Shown here piece by piece: positions 54,306 to 63,126 of a stretch of DNA of 64,000 bases. The translations under genes were made by a program, and so were the position numbers. Each line of letters begins with the position of its first letter. The first letter of the stretch is position 1. A model generated the notes under the pieces. It was not told the DNA's origin. It made no database searches and saw only the letters and a list, made by a program, of their open reading frames with translations. This DNA comes from Labrenzia sp. R4_2 (GTDB lineage: Bacteria > Pseudomonadota > Alphaproteobacteria > Rhizobiales > Stappiaceae): positions 1-64,000 of the forward strand of contig NZ_JAGHRJ010000004.1 in assembly GCF_017743865.1 (NCBI RefSeq), in the 5' to 3' direction.

Positions 54306-55277
54306 TTGAACATGAACACGAGTTTGAAAAGCATCACGTTGGCCACGGCAATCAGCGTCATGACGCTGCCCGCATTTGCAGCCGAGGAAGTAAAGATTGG
54401 TGTCCCGAGCTGGACCGGAGCGCAAGCGATAGCGCACCTTTTGGGCGCTGTGGTGGAGATGCGGATCGGCGGCAAAGCCGAAATGGTCCCGGGCAACAAT
54501 GCGACCATTTTCCAGGCCATGGACCAAGGCAAGGGAGACATTGACGTTCACCCGGATGTCTGGCTGCCAAATCAGGAGAGCTTTACCAAGAAATATGTCG
54601 ATGAAGCAGGAACAGTGACCCTGTCTTCAAACCCTTACGAAGGCAATCAGGGCTTCTGCGTTTCCAAGGATTTTGGTGAGGCAAACAACATCACGGATAT
54701 TGCCGACCTTGGCCGCCCAGACGTTGCAGCAATGATGGACAGTGATGGCAACGGCAAGGGAGAAATGTGGATCGGCGCGCCCGGCTGGGCTTCTGCGAAT
54801 GTGAATGAAGTCAAGGTGCGCGACTATGGCCTGATGGATTTCATCGAGCCGATCCGAGCAGAAGAGAGCGTCAAGACTGCACGGGTCAAGGACTCCATTG
54901 CAAAGGGCGAAGGCTATGCTTTCTATTGCTACAAGCCACACGCCATCTGGTACATGTTTGACGTCAAGATGCTGACAGAGCCAGCTTACGACCCGGCGAA
55001 ATATGTCATGGTTCAACCCTCCGATGACGCGGACTGGTTCAGCAAGTCGAATGTGGCCACCAAAGATGCCTTGAAGAAGGTCCAAATAGCCTGGTCGAAT
55101 TCCCTGGCCGACAGATCCCCGGCGATAGCCGAGTTTTTTGCGAACTTCTCGTTGAATGCCGACGATGTTAGCAATTTCGCATATGAGATCAGCGGCAAGG
55201 GCCGGGAGCCAGCAGAAGTTGCTAAGGAGTGGGTCGAGGCAAACCCGGACCGGGTTGATGAATGGCTGGGTCTTTGA
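54306..55277 (+). CDS. Glycine betaine/choline-type ABC binding protein (ProX/OpuAC family)
   Basis: 323 residues, signal peptide SITLATAISVMTLPAFA-AEEV. OpuAC-type fold with VKIGVPSWTGAQAIAHLLGA at the mature N-terminus, DVHPDVWLPNQ (about 83) and YAFYCYKPHAIWYMF (about 202), aromatic-rich stretches that in relatives cage a quaternary amine. ACCAGAGGAG precedes the ATG. Downstream of the cuyA-like gene, it may bind an ammonium-containing zwitterion such as cysteate or a betaine; neither is proven. A strong hairpin follows. Confidence 0.82.
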   Translation: MNMNTSLKSITLATAISVMTLPAFAAEEVKIGVPSWTGAQAIAHLLGAVVEMRIGGKAEMVPGNNATIFQAMDQGKGDIDVHPDVWLPNQESFTKKYVDEAGTVTLSSNPYEGNQGFCVSKDFGEANNITDIADLGRPDVAAMMDSDGNGKGEMWIGAPGWASANVNEVKVRDYGLMDFIEPIRAEESVKTARVKDSIAKGEGYAFYCYKPHAIWYMFDVKMLTEPAYDPAKYVMVQPSDDADWFSKSNVATKDALKKVQIAWSNSLADRSPAIAEFFANFSLNADDVSNFAYEISGKGREPAEVAKEWVEANPDRVDEWLGL

Positions 55278-55296
55278 ACCGCCAAGCTTGATATTC

Positions 55297-55321
55297 ATGG
55301 TGCCGGCTCAGCCGGCACCAT
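55297..55321 (+). terminator. Intra-operon hairpin after the ProX-type gene
   Basis: ATGGTGCCGGC (55297-55307) and GCCGGCACCAT (55311-55321) form a perfect 11-bp stem with a three-base TCA loop, followed by CTGCTTTCT. It lies between the binding-protein gene and the ATPase gene. Confidence 0.75.
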
Positions 55322-55371
55322 CTGCTTTCTAACATCGCAATTGGCGTCAACAATTCAGGACCTGACCAGAT

Positions 55372-56427
55372 ATGAACGGCGACACCGTCATTGAAATCTC
55401 CAATGTCTGGAAAATCTTCGGCGCGAACTCGGACGCAGCTCTGTCCGCGGTCCGCGATGAAGGATTGTCCAAAGCCGAGGTTTTGGATCGGTGGAACGCG
55501 GTTGTGGGTGTCGCGGATGTCAGCCTGTCGGTCAATCGGGGTGAGATTTTCTGCATCATGGGTTTGTCGGGCAGCGGCAAGTCAACCTTAGTTCGGCACT
55601 TCAATCGCCTTCTGGAACCGACCGATGGGAAAATACTGATCGAGGGCACAGATGTCGTCGGGCTTGGACCGGCAGACCTGCAGTCGTTCCGTAACCGGAA
55701 GATCGGCATGGTTTTTCAAAACTTTGCCCTGATGCCGCACCGTTCGGTTCTCGATAACGTTGCCATGCCTCTTGAAATCCGCGGTGTTCCAAAGAACGAA
55801 CGGATGCGCCAGGCAGCTTCCTTTCTTGATATCGTTGAGCTCGGCGCCTGGGGCGCAAAATATGCCCACGAGCTCTCAGGAGGAATGCAACAGCGGGTAG
55901 GACTGGCGCGAGCTTTGGCGGCAAATCCGGATGTGCTTTTGATGGATGAGCCATTCAGCGCCCTGGATCCACTTATCCGGCGGCAACTGCAAGACGAATT
56001 CATCCGGCTAAGCAAGATCTTGAAGAAAACGACGGTGTTCATCACCCATGACTTGGATGAAGCCGTGCGCATCGGGGACCGTATTGCGATCATGCGGGAC
56101 GGCCGCGTCGTGCAAATGGGCACAGCCGAGGACATTGTGATGCATCCGGCTGATGACTACGTGGCCGACTTTGTCGCCGGCATTTCAAGGCTCAAGGTGG
56201 TCCGTGCGCACGCTGTAATGCGGCCAATCTCTGAATACGAAACCGACCATGGGCCGGTACCGGAAGGTGCGCCGCGCGTTGATGAGGGAGAAACTCTCAG
56301 TACGCTGATCAACATGGCTATCGATACGGGCGATGCCATTCTGGTTGAGGACCAAGGTACAGTAGTTGGGGTAATCACACGAGCCGACATTTTGAGGACG
56401 GTGATCGAGGGGACGGAGGTATCATGA
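55372..56427 (+). CDS. ABC transporter ATP-binding protein (ProV/OpuAA type)
   Basis: 351 residues. The N-terminal region before Walker A is extended, as in ProV. Walker A MGLSGSGKSTLVRH (about 63), Q-loop VFQNFALMPHRSV, signature LSGGMQQRVGLARAL (about 166), Walker B VLLMDEPFSALDP, H-loop FITHDLDEA; a C-terminal single CBS-like module (about 290-345, DAILVEDQGTVVGVITRADI) can sense ionic strength or nucleotide in relatives. Overlaps the permease gene by 4 bp. Confidence 0.87.
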   Translation: MNGDTVIEISNVWKIFGANSDAALSAVRDEGLSKAEVLDRWNAVVGVADVSLSVNRGEIFCIMGLSGSGKSTLVRHFNRLLEPTDGKILIEGTDVVGLGPADLQSFRNRKIGMVFQNFALMPHRSVLDNVAMPLEIRGVPKNERMRQAASFLDIVELGAWGAKYAHELSGGMQQRVGLARALAANPDVLLMDEPFSALDPLIRRQLQDEFIRLSKILKKTTVFITHDLDEAVRIGDRIAIMRDGRVVQMGTAEDIVMHPADDYVADFVAGISRLKVVRAHAVMRPISEYETDHGPVPEGAPRVDEGETLSTLINMAIDTGDAILVEDQGTVVGVITRADILRTVIEGTEVS

Positions 56428-57965
56428 TGGATCAGCTCAACACCTCGATAGAAGATGCCGAAGCCGAAGCGGCCCGGATCTATGATGAAGAACGGCGACA
56501 AAACATTGCCAAATTCGTCCGCACCAACCCTGACTATTACATAGAGAATTTCAACCGGATCGGCGCCCGATCCCGCTTCACCCCGACACTGAACCTCATG
56601 GCGGGGCTGTTTGGCCCGGTCTGGTTTGGCGCTCGCGGGCTGTGGTACTGGGCGCTGCCCTTCCTGATCCTTGAAACAGTGGCGATCGTTCAAATCGCGC
56701 GGGGACTGTTCGGAGACCTTGCCGCCGAGGCGATGGCGCGGATCGCGTCTATCGAGGGCACGCTGGAACTGCGCCGCAAACAGCTTGCCGCGGCGATTGA
56801 AAGCGGATCTGACAAGGTGGAGGTCTATCAGCGCACGGTCGCGTCTCTGGAAGCCAACATCGGCGGCATTCGGGCAGAAGCCCAAGCACTCGCCGACCAG
56901 GGGATCTGGATCGCCCTTGCAGGCGTGGTACTTCTCATTCTGGTGAAGGCCCTCGAAGCCGTGGTCGCGAACTCGGCATTGGAGTCAAGATTTTCCGAAT
57001 GGCTGTCTGACAGTACGATCCGGTCCGGGATGCCCGGCTCGCAGATCGCGTTCAGCGCTGTCTTCATGTTTGTCATCGTGCTGACGTCTGTCCTGCACTA
57101 CAGTTTTCCGGATCGCTTTTCACTTTTGTCAGCCTTCCCGACCGACCCGGATATTCGTCTTGTCAGCATTGATGCCGTGGAAAGGTTCTTTGCCTTCTGT
57201 GTCGCCAACGGGGAGGCCCTCTTCGACGCCATCACCTATGGAATTCGGCTATTGCTTGACACTCTCGAGCTTGTCTTTGTCAGCACGCCCTGGATTGTGG
57301 TCGCAAGCCTGATCATCCTCCTCACATGGCTCACAGCGGGCGTCCGCACCGCCATCTGGTCCGGCGCGTTCCTCGCCTACATGGGCCTCCTCGGATTTTG
57401 GGACAAGGCGATGACCACACTGGCCTTGCTCGGCACTGCGGCCTGCCTGTCGATTGCGATCGGGATCCCGCTCGGGATGTTCGCAGCGCGCCGGCCGCGT
57501 TTTTATGCCGTGATCCAGCCGATCATGGATTTCATGCAGACCATGCCGGCCTTTGTGTTCATGATCCCGGTAATCGCTTTCTTTGGAACAGGCAAACCGG
57601 CGGCCGTCGTCACCACTATGATCTTCGGCGGCACGCCAGTTGTGCGTTTGACAGTGCTGGGTCTGCGCGGCGTTCCGGAGAGTGTGCGAGAGGCGGCGAT
57701 CGCCTTTGGCGCCAACAAGTGGTACTTGCTGACGAAAGTGGACCTTCCCTTGGCAAGCCCCTCGATCCGGGCCGGCATCAACCAGACGATCATGCTGTCC
57801 TTGGCCATGGTGGTGGTTGCGTCTCTAATCGGCGCCAAGGGTCTTGGTGAAGACGTTCTGGAAGCGTTGCAATACGCAAACGTCGGTCAAGGTATTTTGG
57901 CCGGTTTCTCCATCCTGTTTTGCGCCATGATCCTGGACCGCATTGTACAAGGGGCCCGCAAATGA
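56424..57965 (+). CDS. ABC transporter permease (ProW/OpuAB type) with long N-terminal extension
   Basis: 513 residues, well over the 280-400 of most relatives. The C-terminal part (about 300-510) is the transport domain, with MDFMQTMPAFVFMIPVIAFF and the EAA-like loop VREAAIAFGANKWYLLTKVD. The N-terminal 250 residues hold hydrophobic segments at about 70-95 and 160-175 flanking a charged helical stretch (EGTLELRRKQLAAAIESGSD onward to about 150) that looks like a short coiled coil. The function of this part is unknown. Overlaps both neighbours by four bases. Confidence 0.8.
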   Translation: MMDQLNTSIEDAEAEAARIYDEERRQNIAKFVRTNPDYYIENFNRIGARSRFTPTLNLMAGLFGPVWFGARGLWYWALPFLILETVAIVQIARGLFGDLAAEAMARIASIEGTLELRRKQLAAAIESGSDKVEVYQRTVASLEANIGGIRAEAQALADQGIWIALAGVVLLILVKALEAVVANSALESRFSEWLSDSTIRSGMPGSQIAFSAVFMFVIVLTSVLHYSFPDRFSLLSAFPTDPDIRLVSIDAVERFFAFCVANGEALFDAITYGIRLLLDTLELVFVSTPWIVVASLIILLTWLTAGVRTAIWSGAFLAYMGLLGFWDKAMTTLALLGTAACLSIAIGIPLGMFAARRPRFYAVIQPIMDFMQTMPAFVFMIPVIAFFGTGKPAAVVTTMIFGGTPVVRLTVLGLRGVPESVREAAIAFGANKWYLLTKVDLPLASPSIRAGINQTIMLSLAMVVVASLIGAKGLGEDVLEALQYANVGQGILAGFSILFCAMILDRIVQGARK

Positions 57966-58696
57966 TCCCATTGGTTCTGGTCCATGGCTTCATGGGCGGA
58001 AGTGATCAATGGGAACCACAGTCCCCCTTGAAGAACACGGTTCCGTTGATCGCAGTCGATCTTCCCGGTTTCGGCAAAAACGCGCACCTGGCCCCAATAA
58101 ACTCCATCGAGAAATTGGCGCGCTGGGTTCTGAACGAGCTGACGGACCAGGGCGTTGAGCGATTTCTACTGCTCGGGCACTCCATGGGAGGCATGGTGGT
58201 TCAGGATATGATCCGGCAGGCACCAGATCGCGTGGCGCGGTTGGTGCTTTACAGCACCGGCGCCCTTGGTCTATTGCCGGGCCGGTTTGAGCCGATCGAA
58301 ACGTCCATGCAACGGGCGAAAGACGACGGCGCCAAAGCAACGGCGCGCCGAATTGCTGCGAGCTGGTTCCTGCACCGCGAAAATGCCAAAGCCTATCCCG
58401 CGTGCGCAGCAATCGCCGAATGCAGCAGCCCTGACGCAATCCAGGCAGGCCTTGAAGCCATGCGCGATTGGTCCGGAGAAGATTCCCTAAGCTACATAAG
58501 CGCCCCGACATTGATCATCTGGGGTGATCAGGACCGCACTTATCCCTGGCCGCAAATACAGACCCTCTGGCAATCAGTCCCCGAAAGCAGTCTGGCTGTC
58601 ATTCCCGGCTGCGCGCATGCAGTGCATCTCGAGGAACCCGAAATTTTTAATCACCTCCTGGAGCGTTTCATTCATGAGGGGGACCCAATTGATTGA
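57962..58696 (+). CDS. Alpha/beta-fold hydrolase
   Basis: 244 residues, coupled to the permease by ATGA. Oxyanion motif LVHGFMGG (residues 4-11), nucleophile elbow GHSMGG (about Ser 71), acid in LIIWGDQDRTYPW (about Asp 191) and the catalytic His in GCAHAVHLEEP (about 219). A complete Ser-Asp-His set in the cytoplasm. As the last gene of the importer operon it may cleave an ester or amide form of the imported compound. No specific substrate can be named. Confidence 0.8.
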   Translation: MIPLVLVHGFMGGSDQWEPQSPLKNTVPLIAVDLPGFGKNAHLAPINSIEKLARWVLNELTDQGVERFLLLGHSMGGMVVQDMIRQAPDRVARLVLYSTGALGLLPGRFEPIETSMQRAKDDGAKATARRIAASWFLHRENAKAYPACAAIAECSSPDAIQAGLEAMRDWSGEDSLSYISAPTLIIWGDQDRTYPWPQIQTLWQSVPESSLAVIPGCAHAVHLEEPEIFNHLLERFIHEGDPID

Positions 58697-58803
58697 AACA
58701 CAGTTTGGTTTTGAACCAACATTCTCCACTGGCCCCGGAAAACGCCTGCTGCCGTTCGCAGCCCGTTCGATACCTCTTTCTATCACGAACTTGGACGAAC
58801 AGA

Positions 58804-58911
58804 ATGAACTCGAAGATTACGATCAACGGCACATGCGGAGCCTGGACAAGATACTGAAGACACGGCGAGCTTGAGCCAGTTGCCTTTCACTCATATCTAC
58901 AGGGACAGTAG
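58804..58911 (+). pseudogene. Relic of the 5' end of a second tyrosine integrase gene
   Basis: The frame reads MNSKITINGTCGAWTRY, stop, RHGELEPVAFHSYLQ, which lines up with the N-terminus of the integrase at 26580 (MTNNKTISDACKAWIKRCER then DELERATLRSY). About 75 bp upstream are also related, including ACTTGGACGAACAGAATGA against ACTTGGACGAGCAGAATGA. An in-frame TGA and truncation after about 35 codons make it dead. Confidence 0.65.
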
Positions 58912-58929
58912 TGACTCTTAGAAAGATCG

Positions 58930-58947
58930 CCCCGGTCGATCACCGGG
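58930..58947 (-). terminator. Candidate terminator of the FrcBCA-type operon
   Basis: On the minus strand CCCGGT-GATCG-ACCGGGG is followed by CGATCTTTC, just past the ATPase stop codon at 58958. The stem is strong; the T-run is short, so termination may be only partly intrinsic. Confidence 0.5.
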
Positions 58948-58957
58948 ACTGCATCTA

Positions 58958-59746
58958 CTAAACTGTTCCCCCTAAAGAATCCTCCAAGGCAACCAACTCT
59001 TGCCCGCCGGCCATCATGTCCTGGAGTTCATCCGGGGTAATCTGGCCGCGTTGCGCCGTTCCCAGCGTTTGACCGCGGTTCAGCACCGTGAACCGGTCTC
59101 CAACGGCAAGCGCATGGCGGACGTTATGGGTGATGAAAACAACCGCAATATCCTGCTTGCGCACCTTGTCGATGGTCGCAAGGACATTTGCCGTCTGGCG
59201 AACACCCAGCGCTGACGTCGGCTCATCAAGGATCAGGACCTTGGCTCCGAAATGAACTGCGCGCGCGATGGCAACGGTCTGGCGCTCACCGCCGGACAAG
59301 GTTCCAACTGCCTGATCCGGACCGCGCAGATTGATGCCCATCTTGCGCATCTCCTCCATGGTGACCCGGTTTGCATAATCATGATCGAAGAGCTTCAGCG
59401 GACCAAGGCGGCGGATCGGCTCATTGCCCATAAAGAAGTTCCGGCTGACAGACATCAGTGGGATCATTGCGAGATCCTGATACACGGTCGCAATACCGGC
59501 CGAGATTGCATCTCTCGGATCGCCAAAATGCATCGGCCGCCCTTCGAACAGGATTTCTCCCTTGGTCGGCTTGTGGACGCCGGACATGGTTTTGATGAAT
59601 GTCGACTTGCCCGCACCGTTGTCGCCGAGCAGGCAATGGCATTCGCCCGGATAGATATCGACGGAAACACCGGCCAGCGCGATCACCGAACCGAAATGCT
59701 TCTCGATTCCCTGCATTTGAATAATGGGAGCGTGCGTGGACGTCAT
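58958..59746 (-). CDS. Sugar ABC transporter ATP-binding protein (FrcA type, single domain)
   Basis: 262 residues, one ATPase domain (RbsA/XylG have two). Walker [13 protein letters not shown] (about 41), Q-loop [13 protein letters not shown], signature [15 protein letters not shown] (about 150), Walker [12 protein letters not shown] (Gly where Asp is usual), H-loop FITHNVRHA. Single-domain ATPases with one permease are typical of FrcBCA fructose/ribose-type importers of alphaproteobacteria. It ends the operon read from 61900. Confidence 0.87.
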   Translation of the reverse strand: MTSTHAPIIQMQGIEKHFGSVIALAGVSVDIYPGECHCLLGDNGAGKSTFIKTMSGVHKPTKGEILFEGRPMHFGDPRDAISAGIATVYQDLAMIPLMSVSRNFFMGNEPIRRLGPLKLFDHDYANRVTMEEMRKMGINLRGPDQAVGTLSGGERQTVAIARAVHFGAKVLILDEPTSALGVRQTANVLATIDKVRKQDIAVVFITHNVRHALAVGDRFTVLNRGQTLGTAQRGQITPDELQDMMAGGQELVALEDSLGGTV

Positions 59747-59747
59747 C

Positions 59748-60869
59748 TTACCTCTCCCCTGTGATGATGCGGCGGATGTAGGTGTTCAAGATCACGGCAA
59801 AGAGCAGAATCACACCAAGAAACACCCTGAAAAGCGAACTCTCTACGCCTGCAAAGAAGAGCCCTTGCTGGACCACGCCAAAAATCAAGGCGCCCAGCGC
59901 TGCACCGATCACCGACCCGTACCCGCCGGTGAGGAGTGCGCCACCAATCACGACTGCAATGATGGCCTCAAATTCCTTCAGTAGGCCGCGGTCAGCCCCG
60001 GCCGACCCGAACTCCATGACCTGGCACGTTGCAAAGACAGTGGCGCAAAAGGCCGTGAACATGAACATCAGGATTTTGACGCGGTTGACCGGAACTCCCA
60101 CATAGCGCGCTGCTTGCGCATCGCCGCCCGCTGCAAAGATCCAGTTTCCGAATTGGGTGCGGGTCAAAATAATGTGGCCAACGATGACCAATGCGATCGC
60201 CCAGACGATCAGCATTGGGATGCCTTCGACCACCGGCTGCCCAGCGCGCGAGCCGCGCTCAAACACATCGATGATGCCAGCGTCGCCCATCCAAGCGAAG
60301 AAACCAGTCAAGATCTTGCCACCGAACAGGGCTGCGAACCAGTCGCCCTCGGCCGCACGGTCGACCCCGCCGATGATGGTCTTACGCTCGATGATTTGCG
60401 GCAGATAGATGGTGAAGCCGCGTAGGATAAATAGGAATGCAAGTGTTACGATGAAGCTCGGCAGTCCGGTGCGTACCACGATGTACCCGTTCAACGCTCC
60501 GATCGCGAGCGCCATGACAAAGGTGGCAAGGATCGCCTGCCAAACAGGCCACTCGAGCGTCACCGTAAAGATGGCGATCATCATGCCGGAAAAGCCGATC
60601 ATGGACCCAACCGACAGATCAAATTCGCCTGCAATCATCAAAAGACAGGCGCCAACGGCAATGATCATGAATTGCGCGGAAACGGTCGACCAGTTCATCA
60701 CGCCTTGAGCGCTGAACATGCCGCTGTCGCCGGCGAAAATAAGAAACAAGGCAAATACGATTATCGTGCCGCAAATCCCGCCGAGCTCCGGGCGGATAAG
60801 GGCTTTTTGCAAGCTGGATTGCTGCTTTACCCGCTCATCAGCAGTCGCTGCCACGTTGGCCTCGGTCAT
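59748..60869 (-). CDS. Sugar ABC transporter permease (FrcC/RbsC type)
   Basis: 373 residues, about ten hydrophobic segments. RbsC-family features are [20 protein letters not shown] (about 80) and [20 protein letters not shown] (about 305). A 45-residue polar segment between membrane parts ([20 protein letters not shown]) follows the FrcC pattern. One base separates it from the ATPase gene. The gap to the upstream binding-protein gene contains a hairpin. Confidence 0.87.
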   Translation of the reverse strand: MTEANVAATADERVKQQSSLQKALIRPELGGICGTIIVFALFLIFAGDSGMFSAQGVMNWSTVSAQFMIIAVGACLLMIAGEFDLSVGSMIGFSGMMIAIFTVTLEWPVWQAILATFVMALAIGALNGYIVVRTGLPSFIVTLAFLFILRGFTIYLPQIIERKTIIGGVDRAAEGDWFAALFGGKILTGFFAWMGDAGIIDVFERGSRAGQPVVEGIPMLIVWAIALVIVGHIILTRTQFGNWIFAAGGDAQAARYVGVPVNRVKILMFMFTAFCATVFATCQVMEFGSAGADRGLLKEFEAIIAVVIGGALLTGGYGSVIGAALGALIFGVVQQGLFFAGVESSLFRVFLGVILLFAVILNTYIRRIITGER

Positions 60870-60914
60870 GTGGCCCTCCCCGGCTCAATTTTTTGATTTG
60901 TTATTCGTGAAAAA

Positions 60915-60935
60915 GGGCGGCGCAACGCGCCACCC
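60915..60935 (-). terminator. Intra-operon hairpin after the FrcB-type binding-protein gene
   Basis: GGGCGGCGC (60915-60923) and GCGCCACCC (60927-60935) form a 9-bp stem (one mismatch on this strand, wobble on the transcript strand) with a three-base loop, between the binding-protein stop and the permease start. Confidence 0.6.
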
Positions 60936-60949
60936 TATACCTATGGAAA

Positions 60950-61900
60950 TCAGCGGTATTCGCCGGCAAACTTCTCAACGAGGGTCAGCCCGTCTTTGGT
61001 CACGAAACCCGGGCCGGAGTTGATGTTGTTGCCCGGCAGAACGCCATAGCGATGGTAATTGGTCAGGACCACGACCGGCAGGTAAGCCTGCAGGAACGGT
61101 TGCTGATCGATCCCCCAGTTGATGACACCGCTTTTGATGCCCTCAACGATGTTCTCACCAAGGTCGAATGTACCAAAGTAGATGTCGCCGGCCATGCCGT
61201 TCTCATCCAGCGCCAGCAAGGTCGGATCCGCACTGGTCGGACCAAGCGTCAAAACGGCATCGGTATCCGGGTTAGCATTGAGGTAAGCGAGAACACGGTT
61301 CTTGATTTCAGCCGGATCCTGGCCGCTGTCGATCATTTGATCACCCAGCTCCACACCAAGTCCATCCGCAAAACCCTGACAGCGCTCTGTCGAAGACGGC
61401 GAGCTGATGTAGTGGTTCACACACAGGAAGCTTGTCACGCCATCTCCCTTGGCGCGCAGGCCCGCTGCATGGCCGGCGTCATATTCCGGCTGACCGACAT
61501 ACATCAAGGCTCCGACTTCGCGGGCCTGGTCCGGTGTCCCGGAATTCATGATGATGACATCAATGCCAGATGCCACAGCGTCCTTGATTGGCCCGGACAA
61601 AACGTCCGGATCAGACAATGTCGTGATGATACCGTTCGGTCCTGAAGCCGCAGCTTGCTCGATAATACGTGCCATGTCCGCAAGGTCACCGGTCGGTGGA
61701 TTGCGGTATTCGACGTCAACGCCCATCTGATCACCGGCAAGGGCGATGCCGTTCTTGATGGTATTCCACCAGCTGTCGCTGTCCGGCGCGTGGCTGACGA
61801 GAATGTACTTCTCGCCTTCGGCTGATGCGACTTGAGCTCCGGCAAGCGGAGCAGCAATGACCGCTGCGGCAAGCAGCAGCGACTTAAGGGTAGATTTCAT
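60950..61900 (-). CDS. Sugar ABC transporter substrate-binding protein (FrcB/RbsB type)
   Basis: 316 residues from the ATG at 61900 (GGGAGGAAGG upstream; the longer frame runs into the operator region). Signal peptide LKSLLLAAAVIAAPLAGAQVASA. Periplasmic-binding family 4 fold: YILVSHAPDSDSWWNTIKNG, IIEQAAASGPNGIITTLSDP, LTLGPTSADPTLLALDENG. It binds a monosaccharide or cyclitol for the FrcC/FrcA-type partners and is first in the operon, under a 26-bp palindromic operator. Confidence 0.87.
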   Translation of the reverse strand: MKSTLKSLLLAAAVIAAPLAGAQVASAEGEKYILVSHAPDSDSWWNTIKNGIALAGDQMGVDVEYRNPPTGDLADMARIIEQAAASGPNGIITTLSDPDVLSGPIKDAVASGIDVIIMNSGTPDQAREVGALMYVGQPEYDAGHAAGLRAKGDGVTSFLCVNHYISSPSSTERCQGFADGLGVELGDQMIDSGQDPAEIKNRVLAYLNANPDTDAVLTLGPTSADPTLLALDENGMAGDIYFGTFDLGENIVEGIKSGVINWGIDQQPFLQAYLPVVVLTNYHRYGVLPGNNINSGPGFVTKDGLTLVEKFAGEYR

Positions 61901-61982
61901 TCCTTCCTCCCAAGGATTGCCATTTTCATGGTCAAAGAGCGGCTTGAAGCCCTCTCTCCGCATCAGAAGAACATGATCCGAC

Positions 61983-62008
61983 CCATTTTGCAACCGGTTG
62001 CAAAATGG
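61983..62008. promoter_or_regulatory. LacI-type operator, perfect 26-bp palindrome
   Basis: A perfect palindrome of 26 bp centred on TTGCAACCGGTTGCAA lies midway between the divergent FrcB-type and LacI genes. The central CG with TTGC/GCAA flanks is typical of LacI/PurR-family operators. It should control both directions. Confidence 0.85.
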
Positions 62009-62084
62009 AAATCGAAAATTCATACTGATCGCTGAGGCCTGTTGAGGTAAGACACCTAATCTAACTGTTTGGATTGATGGACCG

Positions 62085-63086
62085 ATGACCGTTACCTTGA
62101 AAGAAGTTGCCGAACTTGCAGGCGTGTCACGCTCTGCGGTATCGCGCACTTTCACTGACGGCGCATCCGTTTCAGACAAGACCCGCCGAAAAGTTGAGAA
62201 AGCGGCCACAAAGCTTGGCTATACGCCGAACATTCTGGCCCGCGGACTGACCACCAGACGCACGAAACTGATTGGCCTGGTGTCCAACAACTTTCACAAT
62301 CCGATTTTTCTCGAAGTGTTTGACCAATTTACGCGCAAGCTTCAGGGCGTGGGATTGCGGCCGCTTCTGGTAAATCTGTCCGATGAGACCGACCCGGAAG
62401 CATCCGTGCGCATGCTCCGGCAGTACTCAGTCGACGGCGTGGTTGTTGCCTCGTCCACCCTGCCGCCGGGGTTTTCTAAGGCATTCAAGGATGCCGGAGT
62501 GCCGGTGGTGAACAGCTTCGGACGGTATTCGACCGCACCTGAATTCCATGTGGTCGGCATCGACAACGTGGAATGCGGCCGGATGGCAGCGCTGGAACTC
62601 GCCAAACGTGGCTACAAGCACGTCGCGTTTCTCGGCGGCCCAGACACGGCAACATCTACGCAGGACAGATATAAAGGCTTCTCCGAAGAGATTTCCCGGC
62701 ATCCGGACATGGAGATGACGGTGAGCTACGCGAAGGCCTATTCCTTTGAGGCCGGCCGGGAGGAAATGCGGCGCCTTCTTGATATCCTCCCGCTCGCCGA
62801 AGCCTATTTTTGCGGCGATGATGTCCTGTCGATTGGGGTCTTGAGCGCAATTGAGGATGCCGGTCTGATTGTTCCCGGCGATATCGGCATCATTGGCCTG
62901 AACGACATGGAAATGGCCGGTTGGCAGAACATCAATCTGACGACGATCCGCCAACCGGTTCAACAAATCATCAATTCCTCTGTGGAACTGATTGTCTCAA
63001 TGCTCGAAGACCCGGCCAGGTATCCGGAAGCCCGGCTGTTCCCTTGCGAAGTGATCGAACGCGGCACCCTGCGCCCGGTGTCCTAA
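62085..63086 (+). CDS. LacI-family transcriptional regulator
   Basis: 333 residues. N-terminal HTH VTLKEVAELAGVSRSAVSRT (residues 3-22) with hinge helix ILARGLTTRRTKLIG (about 46-60), then a periplasmic-binding-like effector domain: FHVVGIDNVECGRMAALELA, YFCGDDVLSIGVLSAIEDAG, LTTIRQPVQQI. Divergent from the sugar importer and the likely partner of the palindrome at 61983. Converges on the Gfo/Idh/MocA gene at 63127. Confidence 0.9.
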   Translation: MTVTLKEVAELAGVSRSAVSRTFTDGASVSDKTRRKVEKAATKLGYTPNILARGLTTRRTKLIGLVSNNFHNPIFLEVFDQFTRKLQGVGLRPLLVNLSDETDPEASVRMLRQYSVDGVVVASSTLPPGFSKAFKDAGVPVVNSFGRYSTAPEFHVVGIDNVECGRMAALELAKRGYKHVAFLGGPDTATSTQDRYKGFSEEISRHPDMEMTVSYAKAYSFEAGREEMRRLLDILPLAEAYFCGDDVLSIGVLSAIEDAGLIVPGDIGIIGLNDMEMAGWQNINLTTIRQPVQQIINSSVELIVSMLEDPARYPEARLFPCEVIERGTLRPVS

Positions 63087-63126
63087 CTAGACAAAACCGG
63101 ACGTAAGAAACGCAGACCCCATCAGC

